From NCBI RefSeq assembly GCF_000969885.1, contig NZ_CP009501.1, positions 930,001 to 994,000 of the forward strand: DNA of 64,000 nucleotides, written 5' to 3'. Positions 1-10,244 of this stretch are shown in pieces. Under the pieces are notes generated by a model, which worked only from the letters and a program-made list of their open reading frames with translations, had not been told where the DNA came from and searched no databases. The DNA is from Methanosarcina thermophila TM-1. GTDB lineage: Archaea; Halobacteriota; Methanosarcinia; Methanosarcinales; Methanosarcinaceae. The position numbers were made by a program, and so were the translations under genes. Each line of letters opens with the position of its first letter. Positions within the stretch are counted from its first letter, which is position 1.

Positions 1-180
1 CTCTTCAGTAGCAATTATCATGCATTTTCTGCCTTCAAGACAGTTTTTATAAATAAAATGAATTCCGAAGATTGTTTTCCCACTCCCTGCTATGCCTGTT
101 ATAAGGGTTACTTTGTTTACAGGGTAACCCCCACTTAGCTTCCTGTCAAGCTCCTCTATACCTGTTGAAAGCCTGTCCAT
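1..180 (-). CDS. KaiC/RecA-like ATPase, N-terminal part (runs off left edge)
   Basis: Sixty codons read leftward from an ATG at 180 and stay open to the window edge. The product starts MDRLSTGIEELDRKLSGGYP and then has a Walker A motif GIAGSGKT at about residues 29-36, followed by a strand ending in IATEE. A 'STGIEELDRKLSGG' entry into the P-loop is typical of KaiC-like, RecA-superfamily ATPases, which archaea use in signalling and motility regulation. Only the nucleotide-binding start is visible, so subfamily and function cannot be set. Confidence is good for the fold and low for the role. Confidence 0.75.
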   Translation of the reverse strand, partial: MDRLSTGIEELDRKLSGGYPVNKVTLITGIAGSGKTIFGIHFIYKNCLEGRKCMIIATEE

Positions 181-794
181 TTTTATAGACCCTCTTACTT
201 TCTGTATTCTATCTTTATAGTCTTCCCGTACTCTGAAATTATAGAATCATTAGCCTGCATGATAGAGCGATCTCCTGCAAACTCTGAATTTAGAATTGTT
301 TATAAAGAGACTTGTTCCATTCAACTCCGCATTATATAGACAAAGCCTTCAAACCTTGTTGCCCAATCTTAATCCAACTGTCTTACCGTGCCGTAGAACT
401 TTTGCCTATCAGGTTTTCGTCATTTCAAATTTTTATGAATATTACTTGTTCCACTCTTTTTATTATTGCGCATTCTTATTCTGTCACACTTTCTATATAT
501 TTTTATTCACTCATAGATTATCCATATCCAGTTGGGCACTTTATATCAAGATTTCAGGCTGGTCTTTTCCCAGTTAGCGCTTTTTTAACTTAATGATCCT
601 GAATTCTGTCTTTACCAGTTCTGAGATTTCTTCATCATCCTTTTATCTCTTTCATTTTACCCTTTTGGCCTCTTTCTGCTCTTTTTTACCCCAATCTTCT
701 TCGGTCAGATTTCTTTTTGCCTCAATATTCCTGATGTCTTAATTTTGAGAGAAAAGTTTAATATGGATAGCTTCTATCAATAGTGCTACACTGC
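181..794. other. Gene-free spacer, 614 bases
   Basis: The stretch is AT-rich, with long pyrimidine-biased runs on the + strand. The short open frames here have no ribosome-binding site, no recognisable motif and heavily biased composition. I see no gene. It should hold the promoter of the leftward ATPase gene and that of the tRNA. Confidence 0.5.
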
Positions 795-888
795 GGGCTC
801 GTGGGGTAGCCAGGATATCCTAATGGGCTTCGAAGTAAGATTCTTACGAAGATACCCATTGACTCGTGTTCGAATCGCGGCGGGCCCG
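795..888 (+). tRNA. tRNA-Arg (anticodon TCG) with 20-nt intron
   Basis: A full cloverleaf can be drawn. The acceptor arms are GGGCTCG (795-801) and CGGGCCC (881-887), with G at 888 as discriminator. The D arm carries GGA, so A20, an arginine identity base. The anticodon stem is ATGGG (823-827) with CCCAT (855-859). The T arm is TCGTG/CGCGG around loop TTCGAAT (869-875). The anticodon loop is 27 nt instead of 7. Removing about 20 nt after A833 (834-853, or one base later) gives loop CTTCGAA with anticodon TCG at 830-832. The extra sequence folds as an archaeal bulge-helix-bulge: CTTCG pairs with CGAAG, flanked by 3-nt bulges AAG and ATA, and is capped by TAAG/CTTA. This is the normal substrate of the archaeal splicing endonuclease. 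The cut is ambiguous by one A. Confidence 0.88.
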
Positions 889-3126
<2,238 letters not shown>

Positions 3127-3130
3127 CAGA

Positions 3131-3457
3131 ATGGCAGAAAAACCTTCAAAAGACGAACCCCGTCTGGTCCGCCAGGTTGGGGCAAAGGCTGAACGCAAGC
3201 TCAGAGCACAGAGCCAGGTGAACCGGACTATCTGGCTTGGTTTAGGTATGATGGGGCTTATAGGCTGGTCAGTGGCAGTTCCAACCCTGCTTGGTGCTGC
3301 ACTTGGGCTCTGGCTGGATGAACATTATCCAGCAAGCTATTCCTGGACGCTCACCATGCTGATTATTGGCTTATTCATCGGCTGCCTGAATGCATGGTAC
3401 TGGGTAAGCAGGGAGCATAGGGAAATGCAACAGAACGAGGAGGATAACAATGAATGA
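3131..3457 (+). CDS. atpQ: N-ATPase accessory membrane protein AtpQ
   Basis: This small membrane protein sits between atpC and atpR and is related to the AtpZ/AtpI 'ATPase gene 1' family. About 108 residues are read from ATG 3131; a GTG at 3119 overlapping atpC would add four. A charged N-terminal 40 residues is followed by two hydrophobic segments, GLGMMGLIGWSVAVPTLLGA and the one around LTMLIIGLFIGCLNAWYWV, then a polar tail. The role in N-ATPases is not settled; assembly of the c-ring or ion supply to it is usually suggested. The 3' end overlaps atpR by 8 bases. The identification rests mostly on operon position and topology. Confidence 0.8.
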   Translation: MAEKPSKDEPRLVRQVGAKAERKLRAQSQVNRTIWLGLGMMGLIGWSVAVPTLLGAALGLWLDEHYPASYSWTLTMLIIGLFIGCLNAWYWVSREHREMQQNEEDNNE

Positions 3458-3764
3458 TGCTTTAAATCTCGTCTCGGCGCTGGCAGCTGGTTTTTTGCTA
3501 GGAGCTTTTTTCTTCGGAGGTCTCTGGTGGACGGTTCAGAGGGGGCTTTCATCCAGACGACCTGCATTGTGGTTTCTCGGCAGCCTGCTGCTGCGTACTG
3601 GCATTTCTGTTGCTGGATTTTACCTAGCTTCAGGAGGTCACTTGGAGAGGCTGTTAATATGCTTATTCGGGTTTTTCGCTATGCGCAGTGTTGTGCTCAG
3701 AATCACCAGACTCCAGGAGGAAGAACCGAATCAGTTAATAAAGGAGGCCAGTCATGCGAATTAG
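3450..3764 (+). CDS. atpR: N-ATPase accessory membrane protein AtpR
   Basis: The 104-residue, three-helix membrane protein is characteristic of N-ATPase operons. Hydrophobic stretches lie at about residues 5-28 (ALAAGFLLGAFFFGGLWW), 38-60 (ALWFLGSLLLRTGISVAGFY) and 67-86. The conserved Arg in the middle of helix 2 (LLLRTG) is the residue proposed for the family to meet the c-subunit carboxylate during ring assembly. The ribosome-binding site GAGGAGG lies inside the end of atpQ. The 3' end overlaps atpB by 11 bases, so the Q-R-B block is translationally coupled. Confidence 0.85.
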   Translation: MNDALNLVSALAAGFLLGAFFFGGLWWTVQRGLSSRRPALWFLGSLLLRTGISVAGFYLASGGHLERLLICLFGFFAMRSVVLRITRLQEEEPNQLIKEASHAN

Positions 3765-4443
3765 CCCTGATGAGCTGATTTTCTGGCAGTACGGATTTAT
3801 CAAGCTCAACGCTACCATTGTGTACACCTGGGGACTGATGCTTTTAATGGCAGTCGGCTCAAAAATCGTTACAGACAAACTTTCCACAGGTCTGAAACGT
3901 TCTCGCTGGCAGAATGTTCTGGAAATTATTGTCACGGGTATTTTGAAGCAGATTGAAGACGTCGGCCTGGATAAGCCGCGAAAGTATCTGGACTTTCTGG
4001 GTACACTCTTTCTGTTCATTGCCGTAGCTAACCTCTGTATTATTATTCCAGGCTATGAACCACCTACCGGCTCTCTTTCAACCACTGCTGCGCTTGCATT
4101 ATGCGTGTTTGTAGCTGTGCCGCTCTTCGGGATTGAAGAGCAGGGAGCTGGCAACTACCTGAGGTCGTATACAGAACCCACGATTATTATGCTGCCGTTT
4201 AATATAATCAGCGAGGTATCCCGCACCATATCTCTGGCAATTCGTCTGTTTGGTAATATTATGAGTGGCACGATGATCGTTGCCATTTTGCTGACCATTG
4301 CGCCGTTCATCTTCCCGGAGCTCATGATTGCTCTAGGTCTGCTCATTGGAATGGTGCAGGCCTACATTTTCAGTATCCTGGCTACAGTTTATATTGCTGC
4401 TGCCACCCGAACCAGCAAATCCAGGCGTGAAACTGGGGAATAA
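3754..4443 (+). CDS. atpB: N-ATPase Fo subunit a
   Basis: Subunit a forms the ion half-channels beside the c-ring. The product has 229 residues and several membrane helices. The essential stator arginine is visible in SLAIRLFGNIMSG, at about residues 149-161. A typical Fo-a signature also appears early (YLDFLGTLFLFIAVANL). A strong ribosome-binding site AAGGAGG precedes the ATG at 3754, inside the end of atpR. The C-terminus is short and basic (TRTSKSRRETGE). Gene order and motifs leave little doubt. Confidence 0.93.
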   Translation: MRISPDELIFWQYGFIKLNATIVYTWGLMLLMAVGSKIVTDKLSTGLKRSRWQNVLEIIVTGILKQIEDVGLDKPRKYLDFLGTLFLFIAVANLCIIIPGYEPPTGSLSTTAALALCVFVAVPLFGIEEQGAGNYLRSYTEPTIIMLPFNIISEVSRTISLAIRLFGNIMSGTMIVAILLTIAPFIFPELMIALGLLIGMVQAYIFSILATVYIAAATRTSKSRRETGE

Positions 4444-4481
4444 GAATGAAATGAAAAATCTAAGAACAGAAGGGGGATATT

Positions 4482-4757
4482 ATGGCTTTAGATAATTATA
4501 CAACTATAATCGCAGTAGCGTCAATTGTCACCTCTGGCATCACTATAGGTATTGGGGTTCTAGGACCTGCAATCGGTGAAGGGCGAGCTGTTGCTACAGC
4601 TCTGAGCTCACTGGCACAGCAACCTGACGCTTCGGCAACCATTACCCGGACCCTGTTCGTTGGCCTTGCTATGATCGAGTCCCTTTCTATCTATTGTTTC
4701 GTTATCTCGATTATTCTGATCTTTGCCAACCCATTCTGGAATAGAGCAATTACCTGA
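4482..4757 (+). CDS. atpE: N-ATPase Fo subunit c (rotor ring)
   Basis: This 91-residue two-helix hairpin protein forms the c-ring. Helix 1 contains IGIGVLGPAIGEGRAV, the polar loop is QQPDASATITRT, and helix 2 contains GLAMIESLSIYCFV. The ion-binding carboxylate is E66, followed by S67 and Y71, all part of the Na+ signature of Ilyobacter-type c subunits. The position of the Na+-type helix-1 Gln is occupied by E33, so the site carries two carboxylates, as in other N-ATPases. Whether the ring prefers Na+ or H+ cannot be decided here. GGGGGATATT precedes the ATG as a ribosome-binding site. Confidence 0.95.
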   Translation: MALDNYTTIIAVASIVTSGITIGIGVLGPAIGEGRAVATALSSLAQQPDASATITRTLFVGLAMIESLSIYCFVISIILIFANPFWNRAIT

Positions 4758-4777
4758 GTTGCTGAGGAAAATAGCTT

Positions 4778-5596
4778 ATGCTGATCGATTGGTTCACGGT
4801 TATTGCACAGGTACTCAACTTCCTAATACTTGTGTGGTTGCTGAAGCGCTTTCTTTATAAACCCATTCTCAACGCTATTGATGCGCGTGAGAAAAAGGTG
4901 GCAGATGAACTTGCGAGTGCCGATGCAAAAGAGGCAGAAGCACAAAGAGAGAAAGAAGAGTTCAAGCGTAAGAACGAGGAATTTGACCAAGAGCGCGCCG
5001 AACTCCTCAAAAGGGCACAGGATGAAGCAAGAGCAGAACGCCAGCGGCTTCTAGAGGAAGCACGGAGAGAAGCTTTGGATTTGAAGGCAAAACAGCTGGA
5101 AGCATTAAGGATTGACAGAGAGAACTTAAATCGGGAAATAAGCTTCCGGACTCAAAAGGAAGTTTTTGCCATAGCTAGAAAGGTTCTGAGAGATCTGGCT
5201 GGAGCAAGCCTCGAAGAAAGTGCTGTTGAAGTGTTTGCTCGAAGGCTTCACGAGTTAAAAGATGAAGAGAAGGAGCAACTGACCTCAGCTATTAGTGCGT
5301 CACCAGGTTCCGTGAATATACGCACCGCGTTCGATCTTCCACAAACACAGCGCGACCTGATAAAAAAGACAATTAAGGAAGCACTTGGTGTAGAAATTCA
5401 ACCAAAATTCGAAACTACTCCGGATCTGGTCAGTGGTATTGAGTTAACAACAAACGGACAAAAAGTGGCGTGGAGTATTAAAGATTATCTCACATCTCTG
5501 GAAACAAGTATTGACGAGCTTCTGAAAGAACAGCCCGGAAGCGGGACCAAACCAGAGCCTGAACAGGATGAATCAAGGTCAAAAACCGGATCTTGA
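4778..5596 (+). CDS. atpF: N-ATPase subunit b with delta-like C-terminal domain
   Basis: The peripheral stalk subunit has 272 residues, far longer than the usual 155-170 for b. Residues 1-30 form the single membrane helix (VIAQVLNFLILVWLLKRFLY). Residues 35-150 are a long charged coiled coil, rich in Glu, Lys, Arg and Ala. Residues 150-255 resemble the delta/OSCP C-terminal domain, with the PDLVSGIELTTNGQKVAWSI segment matching the 'L.gG..v..g....D.si' ending. No separate atpH is present, so b appears to carry the delta function. This fits the known absence of atpH in N-ATPase operons. The tail is acidic and low-complexity. A 136-base gap follows before atpA. Confidence 0.92.
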   Translation: MLIDWFTVIAQVLNFLILVWLLKRFLYKPILNAIDAREKKVADELASADAKEAEAQREKEEFKRKNEEFDQERAELLKRAQDEARAERQRLLEEARREALDLKAKQLEALRIDRENLNREISFRTQKEVFAIARKVLRDLAGASLEESAVEVFARRLHELKDEEKEQLTSAISASPGSVNIRTAFDLPQTQRDLIKKTIKEALGVEIQPKFETTPDLVSGIELTTNGQKVAWSIKDYLTSLETSIDELLKEQPGSGTKPEPEQDESRSKTGS

Positions 5597-5732
5597 GCCG
5601 TAACCAGGCATGAAGCCACATCTAATATCTAAACCTGAACAGGAATCCGGGAACGAGCAGGAGTCTGAGAATGAACCCTAATTTTTACTGAACAAAGCGT
5701 CACTCCTGAACCAAAATCCACATAAAGGGTCG
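5597..5732 (+). other. atpF-atpA gap with out-of-frame acidic-tail coding look
   Basis: The 136 bases between atpF and atpA contain a short frame reading KPEQESGNEQESENEP before a stop at 5682. It closely resembles the in-frame acidic tail of AtpF (TKPEPEQDESRSKTGS). I see no independent gene start. The simplest reading is a repeat-grown Glu/Pro tail that has been cut off from atpF by a frame change. A ribosome-binding site (AAAGGGT) for atpA closes the stretch. Confidence 0.4.
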
Positions 5733-7265
5733 ATGGACATGGAAGCTACAAGCCTGAAAGATATTTTAGATAGGGCTTTCAATGAGATCAGCGAGGTACG
5801 TGAGTCATTCACTCCAAGGCTTACTCCAAGGGAGATTGGCACTATAAAGACAGTCTCTACAGGTATTGCCAATGTCTCCGGTCTTCCTGGTGTGGGTTTT
5901 GAGGAACTGATAAAGTTTCCCGGCGATGTGTTTGGGATTGCTTTTAACGTGGACGAAGATGAAATCGGTGTTGTCCTGCTCGGCGAACACTATCATCTGA
6001 ATGCAGGGGATCAGGTTGAACGTACTGGCAGGGTTATGGACGTAGCTGTAGGTGAGGGTTTGTTGGGGCGAGTAATCGATCCTCTGGGTCGGCCATTGGA
6101 CGGCAAAGGACCTGTAATATCCAGTAAGCGCTTGCCTATTGAACGCCCCAGTCCAGCAATTGTGAACCGTTCTCCTGTCAGCGTGCCTCTTCAGACAGGT
6201 ATCAAAGTTATTGATGCGTTGATTCCAATAGGACGCGGCCAGAGAGAGTTAATTTTAGGAGACCGTCAGACTGGAAAAACTTCAATTGCAATTGATACAA
6301 TCCTCAATCAGCGCGATTATAATGTTCTGTGTGTTTATTGTGCAATTGGTCAGCGTGCGTCAGCAGTTGCCAGGGCAGTAGCAATCTTGCGCGAAAAAGG
6401 GGCAATGGATTATACTGTCGTTGTGGTGACTGAGGGCAGCGATCCCCCAGGACTAACCTATATTGCTCCTTATTCTGCTACTAGCATTGCAGAATATTTT
6501 ATGGAAGCTGGTCGGGATGTGCTGATTGTTTATGACGACCTGACCAATCATGTGCGTGCTTATCGCGAACTTTCCCTCTTGCTTCGCCGCCCTCCTGGAC
6601 GTGAAGCGTATCCTGGCGATATTTTTTATATCCACTCACGGTTATTGGAGCGAGCTACCCACCTGCTCGAAAAGCTCGGCGGTGGCTCACTTACTGCTCT
6701 CCCCATTATTGAAACCGAAGCACAGAATATTTCAGCTTATATTCCAACCAATTTGATTTCAATTACTGACGGGCAGATTTATCTCTCACCTTCATTGTTT
6801 GAGCTGGGAGTACTGCCTGCAGTTGATGTTGGCAAATCTGTTTCTCGCGTAGGTGGTAAAGCACAGCTTGCAGCCTACCGCGAAGTAGCTGGATATCTGA
6901 AGCTAGCCTACTCGCAGTTTGAAGAACTCGAAGCTTTTACCCGGTTTGGTGCCAGGCTGGATGAAAACACACGCAGGATAATAGAGCATGGCAGGCGTAT
7001 CCGTGCCCTTCTCAAGCAGCCGGAATCCTCTCCTTTGCCCGTACTCGATCAAATTGTTCTTCTGCTTGCTTTAAATGCTAAACTTTTCGACAGCGTGCCA
7101 CTTGACCGGATGGAAGAGGCTGAAGCATCCCTACGCAGAGCAGTAGTTGATATTCCTGCAGAGGTGCGCGAACATCTCAAAGCTGATGCAGAATTGACCG
7201 ACAATGACCGAAAAGCAATCCTTGAGATCGCGCGTAAAGCACTGGAACATTTTCAGCCCAGCTAA
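5733..7265 (+). CDS. atpA: N-ATPase F1 subunit alpha
   Basis: The 510-residue alpha subunit is the non-catalytic nucleotide-binding partner of beta in the F1 hexamer. The P-loop GDRQTGKTS lies near residue 172. Further family marks are [13 protein letters not shown], the [14 protein letters not shown] segment, and the DGQIYL / GKSVSRVGG region with the alpha 'arginine finger' SRVGG. The start is ATG 5733 after AAAGGGT; a second in-frame ATG two codons later is possible. After the stop, 123 bases separate it from atpG. They encode, in another frame, an acidic Glu/Pro/Lys-rich stretch. Confidence 0.95.
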   Translation: MDMEATSLKDILDRAFNEISEVRESFTPRLTPREIGTIKTVSTGIANVSGLPGVGFEELIKFPGDVFGIAFNVDEDEIGVVLLGEHYHLNAGDQVERTGRVMDVAVGEGLLGRVIDPLGRPLDGKGPVISSKRLPIERPSPAIVNRSPVSVPLQTGIKVIDALIPIGRGQRELILGDRQTGKTSIAIDTILNQRDYNVLCVYCAIGQRASAVARAVAILREKGAMDYTVVVVTEGSDPPGLTYIAPYSATSIAEYFMEAGRDVLIVYDDLTNHVRAYRELSLLLRRPPGREAYPGDIFYIHSRLLERATHLLEKLGGGSLTALPIIETEAQNISAYIPTNLISITDGQIYLSPSLFELGVLPAVDVGKSVSRVGGKAQLAAYREVAGYLKLAYSQFEELEAFTRFGARLDENTRRIIEHGRRIRALLKQPESSPLPVLDQIVLLLALNAKLFDSVPLDRMEEAEASLRRAVVDIPAEVREHLKADAELTDNDRKAILEIARKALEHFQPS

Positions 7266-7388
7266 AACTGAGAATGAGTCAGAAGCTAAAGCTGGAAAAA
7301 AATTCGTGCCTGAATCTCAAACATGTGATGAAACAGGGCAGGAAGCTCAAACTGAAGGAAAACCCGAACCGGAGGCTGATGAGAAACA

Positions 7389-8306
7389 ATGAGCGAAACT
7401 CTGGCAAGTCTGCGCCTAAAAATCGATAGAGCAAAAGATCTTCAATCTGTCGTTCGAACAATGAAAGCTCTGGCAGCCTCAAATGTAGGACAATATGAAA
7501 AATCAGTCAGTGCATTGTCTGATTACTATCGTACAGTTGAGTTAGGACTGAGAACATGTTTCCGGGAAATAGGAACCTCAGTTACTCCTTCAAAACGAAA
7601 AAAACAAATGGGTACTGGCACGGTAGGTGCTGTTGTATTTGGTTCAGATCAGGGGCTGGTAGGTCAGTTTAATGATATTATTACGGATTACGCCGTCAAG
7701 AAGCTGGCAGCTTTCCCTGGCAAAGTTCAGGTTTGGGGTGTAGGTGAACGTGTTTATTCACGTTTGGCAGAAGCGGGTTTGCCACTTGTAGGGTTGTTTG
7801 CGGTACCAAACTCCGTCAAAGCTATTACTCCGCTTATAGGGCAGATCCTTTTGGAGAGCGAAAAACTTCGCAGCCAGGACGAAGATGCTGAACTCTATCT
7901 TTTTTATAACCGCCACAAAACCAGGATTACTTATGAGCCTGTCAGTCAGCGATTGCTGCCACTGGACGAGACCTGGCAAAGTGACCTGGCTAAACTCTCC
8001 TGGCCAACTAAGAACCTGCCTGAAGTCATAGGGAACAGCGAAGAAACTACGCGAGCGATGATCAGTGAATATCTTTTCGTCTCACTTTTTCGGGCTTGCG
8101 CCGAATCCCTGGCAAGTGAAAATTCGAGCAGGCTGGCAGCAATGCAGCGTGCAGACAAAAATATTGAGGATTTGCTTGAGAACCTTAGTGGAGAATTTTA
8201 CCGTGTGCGGCAGAGTGGCATCGACGAAGAGCTCTTTGAGGTTATCTCAGGCTACGAAGCTTTGTCCAGATCTCGCAGTTCTGATCACCGCAAAGACGAT
8301 GACTGA
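7389..8306 (+). CDS. atpG: N-ATPase F1 subunit gamma
   Basis: The 305-residue central shaft subunit is the last gene of the cluster. The N-terminal helix LRLKIDRAKDLQSVVRTMKALAASN matches the family's 'i..rI.s..n..kit.aMkmvAa.k' pattern in softened form. The middle segment VGAVVFGSDQGLVGQFN corresponds to the 'sDrGLcG.fN' strand. The C-terminal helix around ENSSRLAAMQRADKNIEDLL matches the 'SE..aRm.AM..At.NA' signature. As in other N-ATPases the sequence is divergent but complete. A minisatellite follows. Confidence 0.92.
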   Translation: MSETLASLRLKIDRAKDLQSVVRTMKALAASNVGQYEKSVSALSDYYRTVELGLRTCFREIGTSVTPSKRKKQMGTGTVGAVVFGSDQGLVGQFNDIITDYAVKKLAAFPGKVQVWGVGERVYSRLAEAGLPLVGLFAVPNSVKAITPLIGQILLESEKLRSQDEDAELYLFYNRHKTRITYEPVSQRLLPLDETWQSDLAKLSWPTKNLPEVIGNSEETTRAMISEYLFVSLFRACAESLASENSSRLAAMQRADKNIEDLLENLSGEFYRVRQSGIDEELFEVISGYEALSRSRSSDHRKDDD

Positions 8307-8358
8307 GCACAAACTCTGGATAAAACGAGAAACTGATAAATAAGTTCTCTATCTAGAC

Positions 8359-8538
8359 CTGAGAGGATACTGAATTTTTGAGAAGTCACTGAATTTTTGA
8401 GAGGCTACTGAATTCTGAGAGGTTATTGAATTTCGGAGAGGTTATTAAATTTCCGAGAGATTATTGAATTTCTGAAGAGGTTACTGAATTTCTGAGAAGA
8501 TTACTGGTTCTGAAAAGATCGCTGGATTCTGAAAATTA
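8359..8538. repeat. Degenerate minisatellite, period about 20 bp
   Basis: About nine tandem copies of a unit close to GAGAGGTTACTGAATTTCT fill 8359-8538 just after the ATPase operon. Copies differ by single substitutions and small indels (for example ACTGAATTTTT, ATTGAATTTCG, ACTGGTTCTGA). The unit contains stops in several frames, so it is not coding. A role as a transcription end region is possible but not shown. Confidence 0.8.
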
Positions 8539-8645
8539 TTTGCTCAGAAATAAATTTTAATGTATGGAGACCTTTACATTTATTTGAGAATTCTCAAATC
8601 TGACTTTCCAGATAATTATTTATCATCTTAGCAAAATTCTATATC

Positions 8646-9662
8646 ATGAGCTGGTACGGAATAGAAGCAATAAATAGAGCTATCTCAAGAACAAGAAAAG
8701 CTCTTTTTGAACCTTTTGACTTCTGGAAATGGGCAAAACTCGCAATAATCATCCTGTTAGGTGGGGCTGGGTCGGGTTATGGGAGTTCGACCAATTACAG
8801 TACAGAGACGCAAGACTTAGGAAACAATTTTCCGATTATTGAGCTCCCGGAAACTTTGTTAACTCCCATGATTTTAATAGTAGTATTATTTCTTATTCTA
8901 GTTTTGATTCTTTCGTATATTTCCAGTGTCATGGAGTTTGTTTTTGTGGAATCCCTTGTTAGAAACGAAGTAAAGTTCTGGGCTTATTCACGAAGGTTCC
9001 TTGGAAAAGGATTCAATCTCCTGCTGGTGCGCTTAGCCATAGGGCTTATATTTCTGGTGCTCCTTGGAATAGCCTTTCTCCCCATTATCCTCGAAAGTCC
9101 TTCTGATTTTGCCTTGCCTGAATTGCTTGGAGAGATTTTCTGGCTTGTGGGATTATTTATCTTATTAGCTCTGCTTGCGATTGTAATAGAATCCTTTATC
9201 AGTCTTGCAATCCCAGTTTCCATTTACCGGGATAAAGGCATACTTTCAGCTTTCCGCATGATTTATGGAAATTTCAGGAAAAGCTGGAAGGAAGTTATAG
9301 TTTACTGGCTTACCAGATTCGTGCTCACGATAGGGACGAGCATTATTGTAATTATTTTCTCCGTGCTGATGACGCTGGTTCTGGGGCTTGGTTTCCTTAT
9401 TTTTGACGTGGCTCTGTACTTCCTTTTTTCTCAGCTTGTATCGGAATCTCTCACCTGGATACTCCTGATCCCCTTTATCGTCATAGAACTATTTTTAATT
9501 CTGGTAATCCTTATTTTCCTTAGCGTTCCCTTTGTGGTTTTCATGAAATATCATCTGCTGAGCTTCCTCGAAGCTTGGTTTGCAGAAGCAGAAATTCCTT
9601 TCTTTGATGTTCCTGTAGTAGAACCTGAAACCGGGTTTAATAAGCCTGAGCCAGAATTTTAA
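8646..9662 (+). CDS. Polytopic membrane protein of unknown function (DUF7544-like)
   Basis: The 338-residue protein starts MSWYGIEAINRAISRTRKAL and has about six long hydrophobic segments, near residues 31-45, 71-100, 125-147, 160-194, 217-265 and 268-305. The conserved-looking N-terminal amphipathic stretch FEPFDFWKWAKLAIIIL precedes the first segment. The layout resembles uncharacterised archaeal membrane families grouped as DUF7544; this is memory-based and not verified. There is no catalytic motif and no operon partner. The start is ATG 8646, and no strong ribosome-binding site is visible. Function unknown. Confidence 0.75.
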   Translation: MSWYGIEAINRAISRTRKALFEPFDFWKWAKLAIIILLGGAGSGYGSSTNYSTETQDLGNNFPIIELPETLLTPMILIVVLFLILVLILSYISSVMEFVFVESLVRNEVKFWAYSRRFLGKGFNLLLVRLAIGLIFLVLLGIAFLPIILESPSDFALPELLGEIFWLVGLFILLALLAIVIESFISLAIPVSIYRDKGILSAFRMIYGNFRKSWKEVIVYWLTRFVLTIGTSIIVIIFSVLMTLVLGLGFLIFDVALYFLFSQLVSESLTWILLIPFIVIELFLILVILIFLSVPFVVFMKYHLLSFLEAWFAEAEIPFFDVPVVEPETGFNKPEPEF

Positions 9663-10244
9663 ACTAATTTAAGAAAGTTCAGGTCCCTGATCTTCCCCTG
9701 GCATGTATGGGAAAAGCTCAGGACTCTGAACCATTATATAAATTTATTTCTAGGCATCCAAGTCAGCTTTAAAGGCAAATTCGATATAAAGGATTCTTTA
9801 ACAAACCGTTGCTCTGCAACCCTTTTACTAAAGGCTTGACCGCAAACTTTTTGAAAAAAGTTTGATCAAAAACCGGCATGATGGCGTGATAAACCGACGC
9901 AACGGTTTCTCTCAAGCTTTTTTTTAAAAGGCTTGCGCTCAAGCTTTATTAAAAAAGGCTTGGTTATAACAAAGCTTAAATCAAGAATAGCAATTACTGA
10001 ATAAATTGATTGGCATGCGGAAGGTCCGTTTCTTTCAGAATAGGCAACGGCTTTCTTTCCCGAAAACGGATATTGTGTTCGTTAAATACTTATTTGAAGT
10101 TTAATATATAAGCGGCCGGTAGTAAAGTTTTCCAACAGTTCACCGGTTAAAAGTTAATAGTAACGCCTATCAGGCGGCTGCAAAATAGGATTTGCACTGA
10201 CCGCACTTTCACTTTAGATAATCTTTCTTCAGGGAGACCCCTAT
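9663..10244. other. Spacer upstream of ileS with short hairpin and tandem repeats
   Basis: There is no gene here. The spacer holds a self-complementary run AAACTTTTT/AAAAAGTTT at 9844-9863. It also holds two 25-bp near-copies of a unit starting CTCAAGCTTT and ending GGCTTG, at 9911-9935 and 9938-9962. Similar A/T-rich direct and inverted elements lie upstream of aspS in this window. A presumed ileS promoter (AATATATAAG at about 10100-10112) and the ribosome-binding site GGGAG before 10245 complete it. Confidence 0.5.

Noticed and set aside
296-593. Two overlapping + strand frames of 93 codons
   Set aside because: Pyrimidine-biased composition gives Phe/Tyr/Leu-rich products with no ribosome-binding site or family pattern; they look like chance frames in AT-rich spacer.
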